A stretch of 55,584 bases of DNA from Bacteroidota bacterium (GTDB taxonomy: Bacteria > Bacteroidota > Bacteroidia > Bacteroidales > F082), in contig JACNJS010000047.1 of the NCBI GenBank assembly GCA_014382445.1, positions 1 to 55,584 on the forward strand. Direction: 5' to 3'. How positions within the stretch are numbered: position 1 is the first letter of the stretch; each line of letters opens with the position of its first letter. Shown here one piece after another: positions 16,558-25,039 of this stretch. A model generated the notes under the pieces. That model was given only the letters and a program-made list of their open reading frames with translations, was not told the origin of the DNA and did no database searches. Made by a program: the position numbers and the translations under genes.

Positions 16558-17319
16558 ATGAATACATTAAAACGGATTCTTCAGCCGGAGTACACAAGGA
16601 AGCTGATTGAGATTATGAATAAGTATAATAATGGTTTGGTTGATTTTGTAAAGATAACGGCTAAAAAACTACTATTTTTTCTGAGGAGCAATTTAAGTAC
16701 AATACTGGTTATTGTAATGATAGTTATTATCCCAATTATTCTGCGAATTATTCTTATGCAGATAATTACACTAAACAATGACTTTGTTAGCCCAAATCAG
16801 GATGATGTACTTAGGACAAAGAAGAAAATAAGTATGGAAATCAGCAATCTTGATAAAAAGCTAACAGCTAAAACACCAAAATCATATTATCTGGTTATTA
16901 ATACTGCATCCAATGAATTCTCCTTATACAAAGGAACCCAACTAATTAAAACTGACAAATGCTCAACTGGTAGTTATATTCTGTTGAAAAATGGCGACCA
17001 GCAACAATGGATGTTTAGTACCCCGAAAGGTGAATTCAGAATTCAGAGTAAAACCACATCACCGGTTTGGAAGAAACCCGATTGGGCTTTTGTTGAAGAA
17101 GGGTTGCCGGTTCCATCGGTTAACCACAATTCGCGGTTTGAGTATGGAGTACTTGGCGACTATGCGCTTAACCTCGGTCATGGCTATTTGATACATGGTA
17201 CTTTATACCAGCGTTTTTTAGGTTTGCCAGTTACACATGGATGTATTAGGCTGAATGATGAAAATCTTGAACTGGTTTATAGTTCACTATTGGTTGGGTC
17301 GAAAGTATATATTTATTAG
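16558..17319 (+). CDS. L,D-transpeptidase (YkuD family), membrane-anchored
   Basis: A 253-residue protein. An N-terminal cytoplasmic segment of about 40 residues precedes a transmembrane helix (about 45-72), then a YkuD domain starting near YYLVINTASNEFSLYKG. The catalytic signature is canonical: H213-G, then T226-H-G-C229-I-R231. It is translationally linked to the upstream transpeptidase (2-base gap) and is followed by a related-looking gene 11 bases on. Likely role: 3-3 peptidoglycan cross-linking or protein attachment at the inner-membrane outer face. Confidence 0.88.
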   Translation: MNTLKRILQPEYTRKLIEIMNKYNNGLVDFVKITAKKLLFFLRSNLSTILVIVMIVIIPIILRIILMQIITLNNDFVSPNQDDVLRTKKKISMEISNLDKKLTAKTPKSYYLVINTASNEFSLYKGTQLIKTDKCSTGSYILLKNGDQQQWMFSTPKGEFRIQSKTTSPVWKKPDWAFVEEGLPVPSVNHNSRFEYGVLGDYALNLGHGYLIHGTLYQRFLGLPVTHGCIRLNDENLELVYSSLLVGSKVYIY

Positions 17320-17330
17320 AAAAACATATA

Positions 17331-18134
17331 ATGCAATTATTTAAAAAAATAGCAGATTATTTACAAAATTTAAGCATGGCAAAGAGAATCCTCTATCCAT
17401 CTCTTTTTGTGGTTTTTGTATTTCTAATGAGTGTTGCCTTGTCGCCACTGTATAAATTGAAAGAATTTGAAAAGTTAGTAAAAAATGATTCTTTATTTAT
17501 TGCAAAGTACGATAAAAACTGGAGCCATTCAGAATTTTCGGAAATGGTAAAGGAAAAAACATATAAAGAAGCATTGCTTAAACTGGCTGGAAAAGATTCG
17601 GTCCAACTAGCCATCAATCTGGCAGATAGTACAGTATGTTTATATATTAATGGAGTTAAAATACACAAGACAGTCATAAAACTGTTCGAACAAGCTAAAC
17701 TGCTAAAGAAAATACCCACTATGCAGTACGTAAAGATTTTCTCTCAGCCTCTGAATATAAGTTCTCAGTTTGCAACAATTGTAAAAGAACCTGTAGTTAT
17801 AAGGCAAGCACCGAAAGACACCATTGAGGCTGCTTTGAATGCATGGGAGCCCGATACACTTTTACAAAATCCGGCATTCTTGCTACTTAGACTTGAACAT
17901 GGAATCGACCTGGTTTTTGAGCAGGAATCAAATCCTGTTTTTTACGATAAGTGGATAAAATTCAGATTTTTCAACGAGCTTTGGGCTAACAAAACTTTAA
18001 ATGCTTTGTTTTGTTTTTTCACCTTTAAAAAACAAGAATATTATCCGGTAATTACTATTAAAATCCCTGCAAACGAATTACGTGCTATTTACAGGGCATT
18101 GCCTCAAAATGCCTTTGTTGTACTTAAAATTTAA
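17331..18134 (+). CDS. Membrane protein, possibly a degenerate L,D-transpeptidase-like partner
   Basis: A 267-residue protein with one transmembrane helix (about 18-42). The segment SVQLAINLADSTVCLYINGV resembles the first strands of the YkuD domain in the gene before it (YYLVINTASNEFSLYKGTQL). No HG...S/TxGC active site follows. The rest is a mixed alpha/beta region without known motifs, ending in ALPQNAFVVLKI, which recalls the YkuD C-terminal strand. It is the third gene of a tight operon with two active-looking transpeptidases and may be a non-catalytic partner. The relationship rests on short similarity and position, so it is tentative. Confidence 0.6.
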   Translation: MQLFKKIADYLQNLSMAKRILYPSLFVVFVFLMSVALSPLYKLKEFEKLVKNDSLFIAKYDKNWSHSEFSEMVKEKTYKEALLKLAGKDSVQLAINLADSTVCLYINGVKIHKTVIKLFEQAKLLKKIPTMQYVKIFSQPLNISSQFATIVKEPVVIRQAPKDTIEAALNAWEPDTLLQNPAFLLLRLEHGIDLVFEQESNPVFYDKWIKFRFFNELWANKTLNALFCFFTFKKQEYYPVITIKIPANELRAIYRALPQNAFVVLKI

Positions 18135-18152
18135 AAAAGAAAGCATAAGTGC

Positions 18153-20405
18153 CTAATTCATAATCACTTCAACTTCTACCGCTACCGGAACTGTTGGTGG
18201 CGTAGTTTTAGCAATTGTTAATTCATCAATAAGGTGTGTAGCTCCTGCAAATTTATCAATTATGAAAAGTACGTAGCGAATGTCGACTACAATGGTACGC
18301 TGCAGATTAGGGGCAAATGCAATGTCGCTGCTCATTGCCTCCCAGTTGCCGTCAAAAGCTATGCCTGTTAACTCACCCTTGCCATTAATTACTGGCGATC
18401 CTGAATTCCCACCGGTAATGTCGTTATTGGTTAAAAAGCAAACAATCATCTTCCCATCTTGTCCATATTGTCCGTAATCTTTTGTTTCGTACAATTCAAT
18501 AAGTTTTTCGGGAACTATAAACTCGTCATCTTCCGGATCTTCTTTTTCAATTACACCGCTAAGGTGAGTAACGTAGTCGAAATGAATTGCATCAGCCGGA
18601 TAGTAATCCATTACTTTTCCGTAAGAAAAGCGAAGTGTTGAGTTTGCGTCGGGATAGAAAATTTTATCGGGTTGCATTTCACGAATTCCTTCAACAAATA
18701 AACGATTGGCAGTTGTTAGTTCGTCGCTGCTTCTTTTAACATTGGATGATGCGGTCATCAGAGAACCCATGAATTCTCTGGATAATATAAATGCAGGATC
18801 TTTATCCAGTGCCTTAAGAGAAGGATCAACTAAAAATGCCATCACTTTTGCTTTAGTGGAAAAGTTTGATTTTGAGTAAACATAAGAGGCTATTTCTTTA
18901 AAATTGCCTTTAAACTTTTTAACAAGATTGTTGAGCAAATCAGGATGCATCTCTTTCGGAATATTATCATAGTACATTTCTGTCATCGCTGCAAATACAT
19001 CCTCATCGGTTGCCATGTCGTAATTTTTAAAATGCTCGTCAATGTTTTCCTTAAGTTTTTCAATCTCAGTGTCAATCTGATTTTGCTTTTTCACTTTTTT
19101 CTTCTTATCTTTTTCTTCCTTACATTTTTCCATAAACGACTGGAGTGCAGAAAAATCGCCAGCATATCCTATTAATTCAGTACCACCAACGCCGGTTAAG
19201 CTCGCATAAATAAGTGTAGAATAACCAACTGCTTTTTCGACATTCGACTCATCAATAATTGTTAGTATTTCTCCATATTTTTCGTTTCGAACCGAATCCA
19301 GTTCAACCCAGAGCATGAATTCATTTTCAAATGCTTTTTTATCTTCGTAAACATCAAGGTCTTTAATTCCTTTGTTTTGGCCGATGAATAATTTCCACGC
19401 ATTTGCAATCCCGGCATAATTTGAAGCATATTTAATCTTTACTTCTTTGTCGTTACTCATATGTTGTTTCCAGACTTCAAGTTTTTTACCAAACACTTCA
19501 ATGATTGGAGGATAAAAATTTTCTACTTTAAAGTCAATTCCGGAAGAAGTAAGATTTCGTTCTGTTCCACCTGGGAATCCCCAAATCATAGCAAATTCAT
19601 TTTCTTTAACAGGATCGAGTGATACAGGAAGGAAATGTTTTGGTGCCAACGGGATATTTTCTTCAGAATACTCAGCAGGACTTCCGTCAGGAGCGGTGTA
19701 AATCCGAAAAATACTAAAATCGCCGGTATGGCGTGGCCACATCCAGTTATCGGTATCACCACCAAATTTGCCAATCGATGATGGAGGTGCTCCAACCAGA
19801 CGAACATCTGTAAATACTTCGTAAACAAACATGTAGTATTCATTGCCACTAAAAAAACTCTTAATAACAACATTGTATTTTCCGTCTTCAGCAGCATTTT
19901 CTTTAAGTCGTGATGTTATTTTTTTGATGGCTGCCGTTCGATCGCTTCCTTTCAGAGTATCGCTTAAATTAAGAAAGATGCTATCGGTTACATCAGCCAT
20001 ATAATTAAGAATAGATGCTGTAAGTTCCTCGTTGGGAAGCTCTTCTTCGCGGTTCATAGCCCAAAATCCATCAGCAAGATAATCATGATCAACCGAACTA
20101 TGCTTCTGGATAATATTATACCCACAGTGGTGATTGGTGAACATCATGCCCTCGTTTGAAACAATTTCGGCGGTACAGAAGAACCCTTGTGGGACAGGAT
20201 CGCTGGATAATCCAACAATAGCATCTTTCAAACTACCGTTGTTAACACTATAAATCTCATCGGGTGTTAGCTGTAACCCCATTTTTTCCATATCCACATA
20301 ATTCAATCTCTCAAGAAAAATGGGTAGCCACATGCCTTCGTCGGCTTTTACTTTTATACCCGAAAACAGGATAATAAAAGCAAATAAGTAAGATAATTTT
20401 TTCAT
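18153..20405 (-). CDS. S46 family dipeptidyl-peptidase (DPP7/DPP11 type)
   Basis: A 750-residue exported serine peptidase that removes dipeptides from oligopeptides in the periplasm. A signal peptide (about 1-21) precedes the chymotrypsin-fold halves. The triad can be placed by motif: H93 (TNHHCG), D229 (RHTGDF) and S668 (GGNSGSP). The N-terminus-binding DNW (219-221) is also present. In P. gingivalis the residue 18 positions after the DPP11 serine separates acidic-specific (Arg) from hydrophobic-specific (Gly) enzymes. Here it is Gly686 in FDGNWEA, pointing to DPP7-like preference for hydrophobic P1 residues. A Lys/Glu-rich insertion (about 420-450) lies in the helical domain. The gene is convergent with the transpeptidase operon. 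Confidence 0.93.
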   Translation of the reverse strand: MKKLSYLFAFIILFSGIKVKADEGMWLPIFLERLNYVDMEKMGLQLTPDEIYSVNNGSLKDAIVGLSSDPVPQGFFCTAEIVSNEGMMFTNHHCGYNIIQKHSSVDHDYLADGFWAMNREEELPNEELTASILNYMADVTDSIFLNLSDTLKGSDRTAAIKKITSRLKENAAEDGKYNVVIKSFFSGNEYYMFVYEVFTDVRLVGAPPSSIGKFGGDTDNWMWPRHTGDFSIFRIYTAPDGSPAEYSEENIPLAPKHFLPVSLDPVKENEFAMIWGFPGGTERNLTSSGIDFKVENFYPPIIEVFGKKLEVWKQHMSNDKEVKIKYASNYAGIANAWKLFIGQNKGIKDLDVYEDKKAFENEFMLWVELDSVRNEKYGEILTIIDESNVEKAVGYSTLIYASLTGVGGTELIGYAGDFSALQSFMEKCKEEKDKKKKVKKQNQIDTEIEKLKENIDEHFKNYDMATDEDVFAAMTEMYYDNIPKEMHPDLLNNLVKKFKGNFKEIASYVYSKSNFSTKAKVMAFLVDPSLKALDKDPAFILSREFMGSLMTASSNVKRSSDELTTANRLFVEGIREMQPDKIFYPDANSTLRFSYGKVMDYYPADAIHFDYVTHLSGVIEKEDPEDDEFIVPEKLIELYETKDYGQYGQDGKMIVCFLTNNDITGGNSGSPVINGKGELTGIAFDGNWEAMSSDIAFAPNLQRTIVVDIRYVLFIIDKFAGATHLIDELTIAKTTPPTVPVAVEVEVIMN

Positions 20406-20535
20406 TTAAAATGATATTTTAAGTTAGAATATTGCATTTATGCATTAATTGTACAAGTAATATTATTTTAATTTAATTGTATTTCTTCATTATGTTGTTC
20501 TAAAATTGTTAAATAGTAGAATATCCCCTTATACC

Positions 20536-21684
20536 CTATCCCCCCTTATCCCCTTTATCCATAAAAAAATCCTCAATCTTTTCACAAATTATATCTACAA
20601 TTTCATGAGTCAATTCGTAAAATAGTGGTAACCTTAGTAGAGTGTCAGCAAGCTTATCGGTATTTTGTAATATTCTCCCATCGTGATATTTTGAATAATA
20701 TGGGCTGCTATGTAATGGTAAATAGTGGAAAACTGCATGTACCATATTGTTGTTTAGGTGATTGAGCAATTCATCACGTTGTTTTTTGTTTTTTGTGAGA
20801 ATATAAAACAGATGTCCGTTATTTGTTGCAAACTCCGGTAATTTAATAATCCCAATATAGCCACTTTTAGCCAAAGGAAGCAAATTGTAATAATATCGTT
20901 CCCAAATTGCCTTTCTTGTTTTCTGAATATCTTCAATATGAGTAAGTTGTGCGTATAGGAATGCGGCAATAATTTCAGATGGTGAATATGATGAGCCCAC
21001 ATCAACCCATTCATATTTATCAACGTCACCTCGTGAAAATGCCGAACGGTTCGTGCCCTTTTCCCAAACAATTTCAGCACGGTTAATATACTTTTTATCA
21101 TTAATCACCAGCAGCCCGCCTTCGCCACTGCTAATGTTTTTTGTTTCGTGGAACGAAAAAGTTGCCATATGGCCAAAGCTCCCAAGTGGTTTTCCTTTAT
21201 AGTAAGAGTCAATTGAATGCGCAGTATCTTCTAACAAAATCAAATTGTGCTTTCTGCAAATTGATAATGCCTTATCCATATCAACAGCTACACCTCCATA
21301 GTGCATTACAAACAGTACCTTGGTTTTACTTGTGATAAGTTTTTCAGCGTCATCAAGATCAATATTTGGGTGATCACTCAAACTGTCGGCAAAAACAATT
21401 TTTGCTCCTTGTAATATAAACGGACTGGTTGTTGAAACAAAAGTGTAGGATGGCATAATAACTTCATCGCCTTTTTTTATTTCCATTAATAATGCTGCCA
21501 TCTCTATGGCGTCGGTGCATGATGTTGTGAGAAAAGTTTTTCGGAAACCGTAATTTTCTTCAAAAAAAGAATGGCACTTTTTAGTATATATTCCGTTACC
21601 AGATATATGACCAAATGAGGCTGCACTCGTAATATTTTGAATCTCTTTTCCTGTAAACCAGGGTTTGTTAAACGGTATTTTCAC
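20536..21684 (-). CDS. wecE: dTDP-4-amino-4,6-dideoxygalactose transaminase (WecE/RffA-like)
   Basis: A 382-residue PLP aminotransferase of the DegT/DnrJ/EryC1/StrS family. It begins IPFNKPWFTGKE and carries GDEVIMPSYTFVSTTSPFIL, AHSIDSYYKGKPLGSFGHMA and FSFHETKNISSGEGG, which closely follow the WecE/RffA subfamily. The Schiff-base lysine is K182 and the ring-contacting acid is D153. It would convert dTDP-4-keto-6-deoxyglucose to the 4-amino sugar for a surface glycan. It lies 95 bases downstream of a GNAT acetyltransferase on the same strand, which could acetylate the product. The sugar-nucleotide synthesis and glycosyltransferase genes are not in the window. Confidence 0.88.
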   Translation of the reverse strand: MKIPFNKPWFTGKEIQNITSAASFGHISGNGIYTKKCHSFFEENYGFRKTFLTTSCTDAIEMAALLMEIKKGDEVIMPSYTFVSTTSPFILQGAKIVFADSLSDHPNIDLDDAEKLITSKTKVLFVMHYGGVAVDMDKALSICRKHNLILLEDTAHSIDSYYKGKPLGSFGHMATFSFHETKNISSGEGGLLVINDKKYINRAEIVWEKGTNRSAFSRGDVDKYEWVDVGSSYSPSEIIAAFLYAQLTHIEDIQKTRKAIWERYYYNLLPLAKSGYIGIIKLPEFATNNGHLFYILTKNKKQRDELLNHLNNNMVHAVFHYLPLHSSPYYSKYHDGRILQNTDKLADTLLRLPLFYELTHEIVDIICEKIEDFFMDKGDKGG

Positions 21685-21779
21685 TGGTAAAAATGGATTA
21701 GTTCACTTCCGGTTGCGAAATTAAATATTTTTATGGTTCAATTTTTTGTGTAGTTTGTTTCACCAACTATCATTAAGTA

Positions 21780-22463
21780 TTATAGCTCCTTAAATGACTT
21801 AAAATATAACGTTTTTAATCCATCATTTTTTTCTACACGTTCTATTTTGTCATCGTTTAGTTTATCATAAAGGAAATCAGCAAAGTCGCTATAATAATCG
21901 TGTTGTTCAAATTTAAGAACAGTATTTTCATTACTTGTTAATTTGAGAAATGCACCTCGGATAAACTTTGCTTTTTTAAAGTACGACTCTTTCGTCATAA
22001 CGTAAAGCTGGTTTTCCACATCCTCTTGTCCTTCGCATAACCTAAAGCCCAACAACCTGTTATAGCGTTTTGCCCTGTGGTTGGTTTTTAATATGTGAGC
22101 GTATGCCGTTAAACCAAATGTCATTATACCCAATTCGCCAAAAATTAATACAGCCAGAAGAGGTATATGTGTATTCAGATATTTTTTATCCCAGATAAAA
22201 ATGCCGGTTTCCATACTTCTTTTTTCCCAATCGATATACTTACCGTTTATCAGGCCAATCTTTTCATTTTTATATTCAATTACGAAATACAGATTGTGGT
22301 TGTTATTCACCGACTTAAACCACTTTTCCTGCATTTCCGGAGTAATATAATCCCGATATTCCATAAATTGGCTTACCTGAGATGAGTTTCGCCAGTTACG
22401 TACCAACTCAATATCTTCGTGCACCAATCTTCTGAAAACAATATTTCCTTTTGATATTATCAT
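21780..22463 (-). CDS. GNAT family N-acetyltransferase
   Basis: A 227-residue protein. The first ~165 residues follow the RimJ/RimL-like GNAT fold: IVFRRLVHEDIELVRNWRNS at the start, IGLINGKYIDWEKRSMETGI in the core, then LTAYAHILKTNHRAKRYNRL (acetyl-CoA-binding region) and LGFRLCEG. A C-terminal ~60 residues is extra. Its position just upstream of wecE suggests acetylation of the 4-amino-4,6-dideoxyhexose, the job done by WecD in enterobacteria. The substrate is not shown by sequence, and protein or small-molecule substrates remain possible. Confidence 0.75.
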   Translation of the reverse strand: MIISKGNIVFRRLVHEDIELVRNWRNSSQVSQFMEYRDYITPEMQEKWFKSVNNNHNLYFVIEYKNEKIGLINGKYIDWEKRSMETGIFIWDKKYLNTHIPLLAVLIFGELGIMTFGLTAYAHILKTNHRAKRYNRLLGFRLCEGQEDVENQLYVMTKESYFKKAKFIRGAFLKLTSNENTVLKFEQHDYYSDFADFLYDKLNDDKIERVEKNDGLKTLYFKSFKEL

Positions 22464-22471
22464 TTGAAGCG

Positions 22472-22479
22472 CAAAAGTA
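22472..22479 (-). promoter_or_regulatory. Candidate -7 element for the GNAT/wecE pair
   Basis: On the minus strand TACTTTTG matches TAnnTTTG perfectly and ends 8 bases before the ATG at 22463, which would give a very short leader. No TTG at standard spacing. Confidence 0.3.
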
Positions 22480-22512
22480 GCAGATTATTTATTAGCGATT
22501 AATAAAAAGCTT

Positions 22513-22520
22513 TACATTTG
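22513..22520 (+). promoter_or_regulatory. Candidate -7 element for the SxtJ/carbamoyltransferase genes
   Basis: TACATTTG is a perfect -7 match ending 21 bases before the ATG at 22542. It overlaps an alternative TTG start at 22518 and thereby argues for the ATG start. Confidence 0.4.
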
Positions 22521-22541
22521 AAAATATCAAAAACTTCATTT

Positions 22542-22949
22542 ATGAGTTCAGAAAAAACGGGAAAATACTTCCCAACAAAAATTTCAAAAAAACAAGCATC
22601 AGATACAGGCATGGCTATTGTGCTGATACTGCTTTTGGTCGGACTATTTGCACAAAACAATTTGTACTATAAAATAGCGATTCCTGTTTTGGTAATTAAT
22701 ATGATATTTCCAATGTTTTTTTATTTTTTTGCTATTATCTGGCTTGGCATTTCTCAATTATTAGGAACGGTTATTTCAAAAATTATTCTAACAATTGTGT
22801 ATATCATTATGGTTATTCCTGTTGGATTATTCAGAAGACTTTTGGGTAAAGATTCATTACAATTATCTGATTTTAAAAAAAGTAGTAACTCAGTTATGAA
22901 GATGCGGAATTATAATTTCTCTTCAAAAGATATTGAAAAACCGTATTAA
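22542..22949 (+). CDS. SxtJ-family small membrane protein
   Basis: A 135-residue protein from the ATG at 22542 (MSSEKTGKYFPTKISKKQAS). Two to three hydrophobic segments (about 30-62 and 66-105, including IWLGISQLLGTVISK and VYIIMVIPVGLFRRLLGKD) end in a polar tail. The pattern, with a G-R-K-F/Y-P-type N-terminus and LFRRLLGKD after the last helix, fits the SxtJ family, which is found beside carbamoyltransferases. It heads a likely operon: DUF5989 follows 20 bases on, then the carbamoyltransferase. Function unknown; a membrane accessory to the carbamoylation step is plausible. Confidence 0.75.
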   Translation: MSSEKTGKYFPTKISKKQASDTGMAIVLILLLVGLFAQNNLYYKIAIPVLVINMIFPMFFYFFAIIWLGISQLLGTVISKIILTIVYIIMVIPVGLFRRLLGKDSLQLSDFKKSSNSVMKMRNYNFSSKDIEKPY

Positions 22950-22969
22950 TTAAATTTATTTTTTAGTGT

Positions 22970-23119
22970 ATGGAATTCTTAACCGACTTATGGGCATTTT
23001 TAAAAGTACGAAAAAAATTTTGGTTGTTACCACTAATTATTGTACTACTATTATTTGGGGTGTTAATTGTATTTACCAGTGGTTCAGCAATAGCTCCATT
23101 TATTTATACAATATTTTAA
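22970..23119 (+). CDS. DUF5989-type 49-residue membrane protein
   Basis: The ATG at 22970 opens a 49-codon frame, MEFLTDLWAFLKVRKKFWLL, followed by one long hydrophobic helix and the tail SGSAIAPFIYTIF. This is the characteristic form of DUF5989 proteins: a short amphipathic head with a K/R-KFW motif, one transmembrane helix and an S-A-x-A-P-F-I-Y-x-x-F end. It sits between SxtJ and the carbamoyltransferase, exactly where the family is found in other genomes. It was not proposed as a reading frame by simple length cut-offs. Function unknown. Confidence 0.8.
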   Translation: MEFLTDLWAFLKVRKKFWLLPLIIVLLLFGVLIVFTSGSAIAPFIYTIF

Positions 23120-23137
23120 CTATCAATTTTTTATTAT

Positions 23138-24997
23138 ATGTCAACAGCAATTTTAGGTATTTCAGCTTACTATCACGACAGTGCGGCTGCATTAATTATT
23201 GATGGAGAAATAATAGCCGCTGCCCAGGAAGAAAGATTCACAAGGAAAAAGCATGATTCTTCGTTTCCAATAAATGCTGCAAAATATGTGCTTACTGAAG
23301 CCGGAATTGAATACAAGGATTTAACAGCTATTTCATTTTACGATAAACCATTTATTAAATTTGAAAGATTACTTGAAACCTATCATGCTTTTGCACCAAA
23401 AGGATTAATTAGCTTTCTTTCCACAGTTCCGGTTTGGATAAAGGAAAAACTATTCATGAAAAAAATGCTTAACGAAGAACTTGCCAAACTGGGGAAAGCA
23501 AAAATTCGTATTTTATTTCCCGAACATCATTTATCTCATGCTGCAAGTGCTTTTTATCCTTCTCCTTTCGAAGAAGCGGCAATTTTAACTATCGACGGAG
23601 TTGGTGAATGGGCTACCTCTACAATTGGCTATGGAAAAGATAATGAAATTACTATACTAAAAGAACTGCATTTCCCACATTCAATAGGGTTGCTTTATTC
23701 GGCATTTACATATTATACAGGCTTTAGAGTAAATAGTGGAGAATATAAGTTAATGGGTTTAGCTCCTTATGGGGATAATGATTCTGTGCAAACCAGGGAA
23801 TATAAGGAGAAAATATTACATGAATTGGTTGATATTAGGGAAGACGGGTCGATTTTACTTAATATGAAGTATTTCGGGTTTGCTACCGGTTTAAAAATGA
23901 CCGATGATAAGAAATGGACGAAATTATTCGGATTGCCTCCCCGAAATACAGAATCGGAAATAACACAGCCATACATGAACCTGGCATTAGCCATTCAGCA
24001 GGTTACTGAAGAAATTGTTTTAAAACTGGCGAAAACAGCTAAAGGGTTAACAAAAAGCGATTACCTGGTTATGGCTGGCGGAGTTGTGTTAAATAGCGTT
24101 GCCAATGGAAAAATAATAGAATCAGGATTATTTAAGGATATTTGGATTCAACCTGCTGCCGGTGATGCCGGAGGAGCCTTAGGTGCTGCTTACTTAGGTT
24201 GGTATTTATGGAAAGGAGAAAAAAGAATTGTAAACAAAAATCCTGATGCAATGAAGGGTGCCTATCTGGGCCCCGAATTTGATGAAAAAAGTACCAGAAG
24301 TGTAATAAGGAAATATAATGCTCAATATGAATATTTTAACAACTTTAATGAATTAATTGAAGTTGCGGCATCTAAAATTTCTGAGGGTAATGTTGTAGGA
24401 TGGTTTCAGGGGAGAATGGAATATGGTCCCCGTGCGTTGGGTAATAGAAGTATTCTTGGCGATGCCAGAAACCCTGAAATGCAAAAGAAAATGAATCTTA
24501 AAATAAAATATCGGGAAGGGTTTCGGCCTTTTGCACCTTCAGTATTAGAGGAGGATATAAAGGAATATTTTGTTTTAGATACCTCTTCACCTTATATGCT
24601 TCTTGTAATTCCGGTTAATAAAGAAAGACTGCTTACATTGCCCGAAGGGTATAACGAAATGGAACTTTACGACAGGTTGTACCAAATCCGTTCGGATATA
24701 CCTGCAATTACACATATTGATTATTCGGCAAGGATACAAAGTGTAAATAAAAATACAAATCCTCAATACTGGAAGCTTATTAATGAGTTTAAAAAACAAA
24801 CCGGTTATGGAGTTGTTGTAAATACAAGTTTTAATGTTCGCGGAGAACCAATTGTTTGCACTCCTGATGAGGCGTTCAGATGTTTTATGAGAACGGAAAT
24901 GGATTATCTGGTGATTGGCAATTATTTATTTGAAAAAAATCAACAGGGTAGTTTAATTAATGATTCAATTTGGCAGGAAGAATTTAAATTGGACTAA
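23138..24997 (+). CDS. Carbamoyltransferase (NodU/CmcH family)
   Basis: A 619-residue protein of normal family length. The N-terminal ASKHA-like domain starts ILGISAYYHDSAAALI and contains the metal-binding EHHLSHAASAFY (H130, H131, H134), IDGVGEW and GGVVLNSVANGK. The C-terminal domain (about 400-600) has GWFQGRMEYGPRALGNRSIL and FNVRGEPIV. These enzymes make carbamoyl-adenylate from carbamoyl phosphate and ATP and transfer the carbamoyl group to a hydroxyl of a sugar or natural product. With SxtJ and DUF5989 upstream and an SGNH-like membrane protein downstream, the target is probably a cell-surface glycan or lipid. The acceptor is unknown. Confidence 0.93.
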   Translation: MSTAILGISAYYHDSAAALIIDGEIIAAAQEERFTRKKHDSSFPINAAKYVLTEAGIEYKDLTAISFYDKPFIKFERLLETYHAFAPKGLISFLSTVPVWIKEKLFMKKMLNEELAKLGKAKIRILFPEHHLSHAASAFYPSPFEEAAILTIDGVGEWATSTIGYGKDNEITILKELHFPHSIGLLYSAFTYYTGFRVNSGEYKLMGLAPYGDNDSVQTREYKEKILHELVDIREDGSILLNMKYFGFATGLKMTDDKKWTKLFGLPPRNTESEITQPYMNLALAIQQVTEEIVLKLAKTAKGLTKSDYLVMAGGVVLNSVANGKIIESGLFKDIWIQPAAGDAGGALGAAYLGWYLWKGEKRIVNKNPDAMKGAYLGPEFDEKSTRSVIRKYNAQYEYFNNFNELIEVAASKISEGNVVGWFQGRMEYGPRALGNRSILGDARNPEMQKKMNLKIKYREGFRPFAPSVLEEDIKEYFVLDTSSPYMLLVIPVNKERLLTLPEGYNEMELYDRLYQIRSDIPAITHIDYSARIQSVNKNTNPQYWKLINEFKKQTGYGVVVNTSFNVRGEPIVCTPDEAFRCFMRTEMDYLVIGNYLFEKNQQGSLINDSIWQEEFKLD

Positions 24998-25039
24998 TCC
25001 GTGTTTAACTAATCAACGTTGGCTTTGGATGTTACTTTT

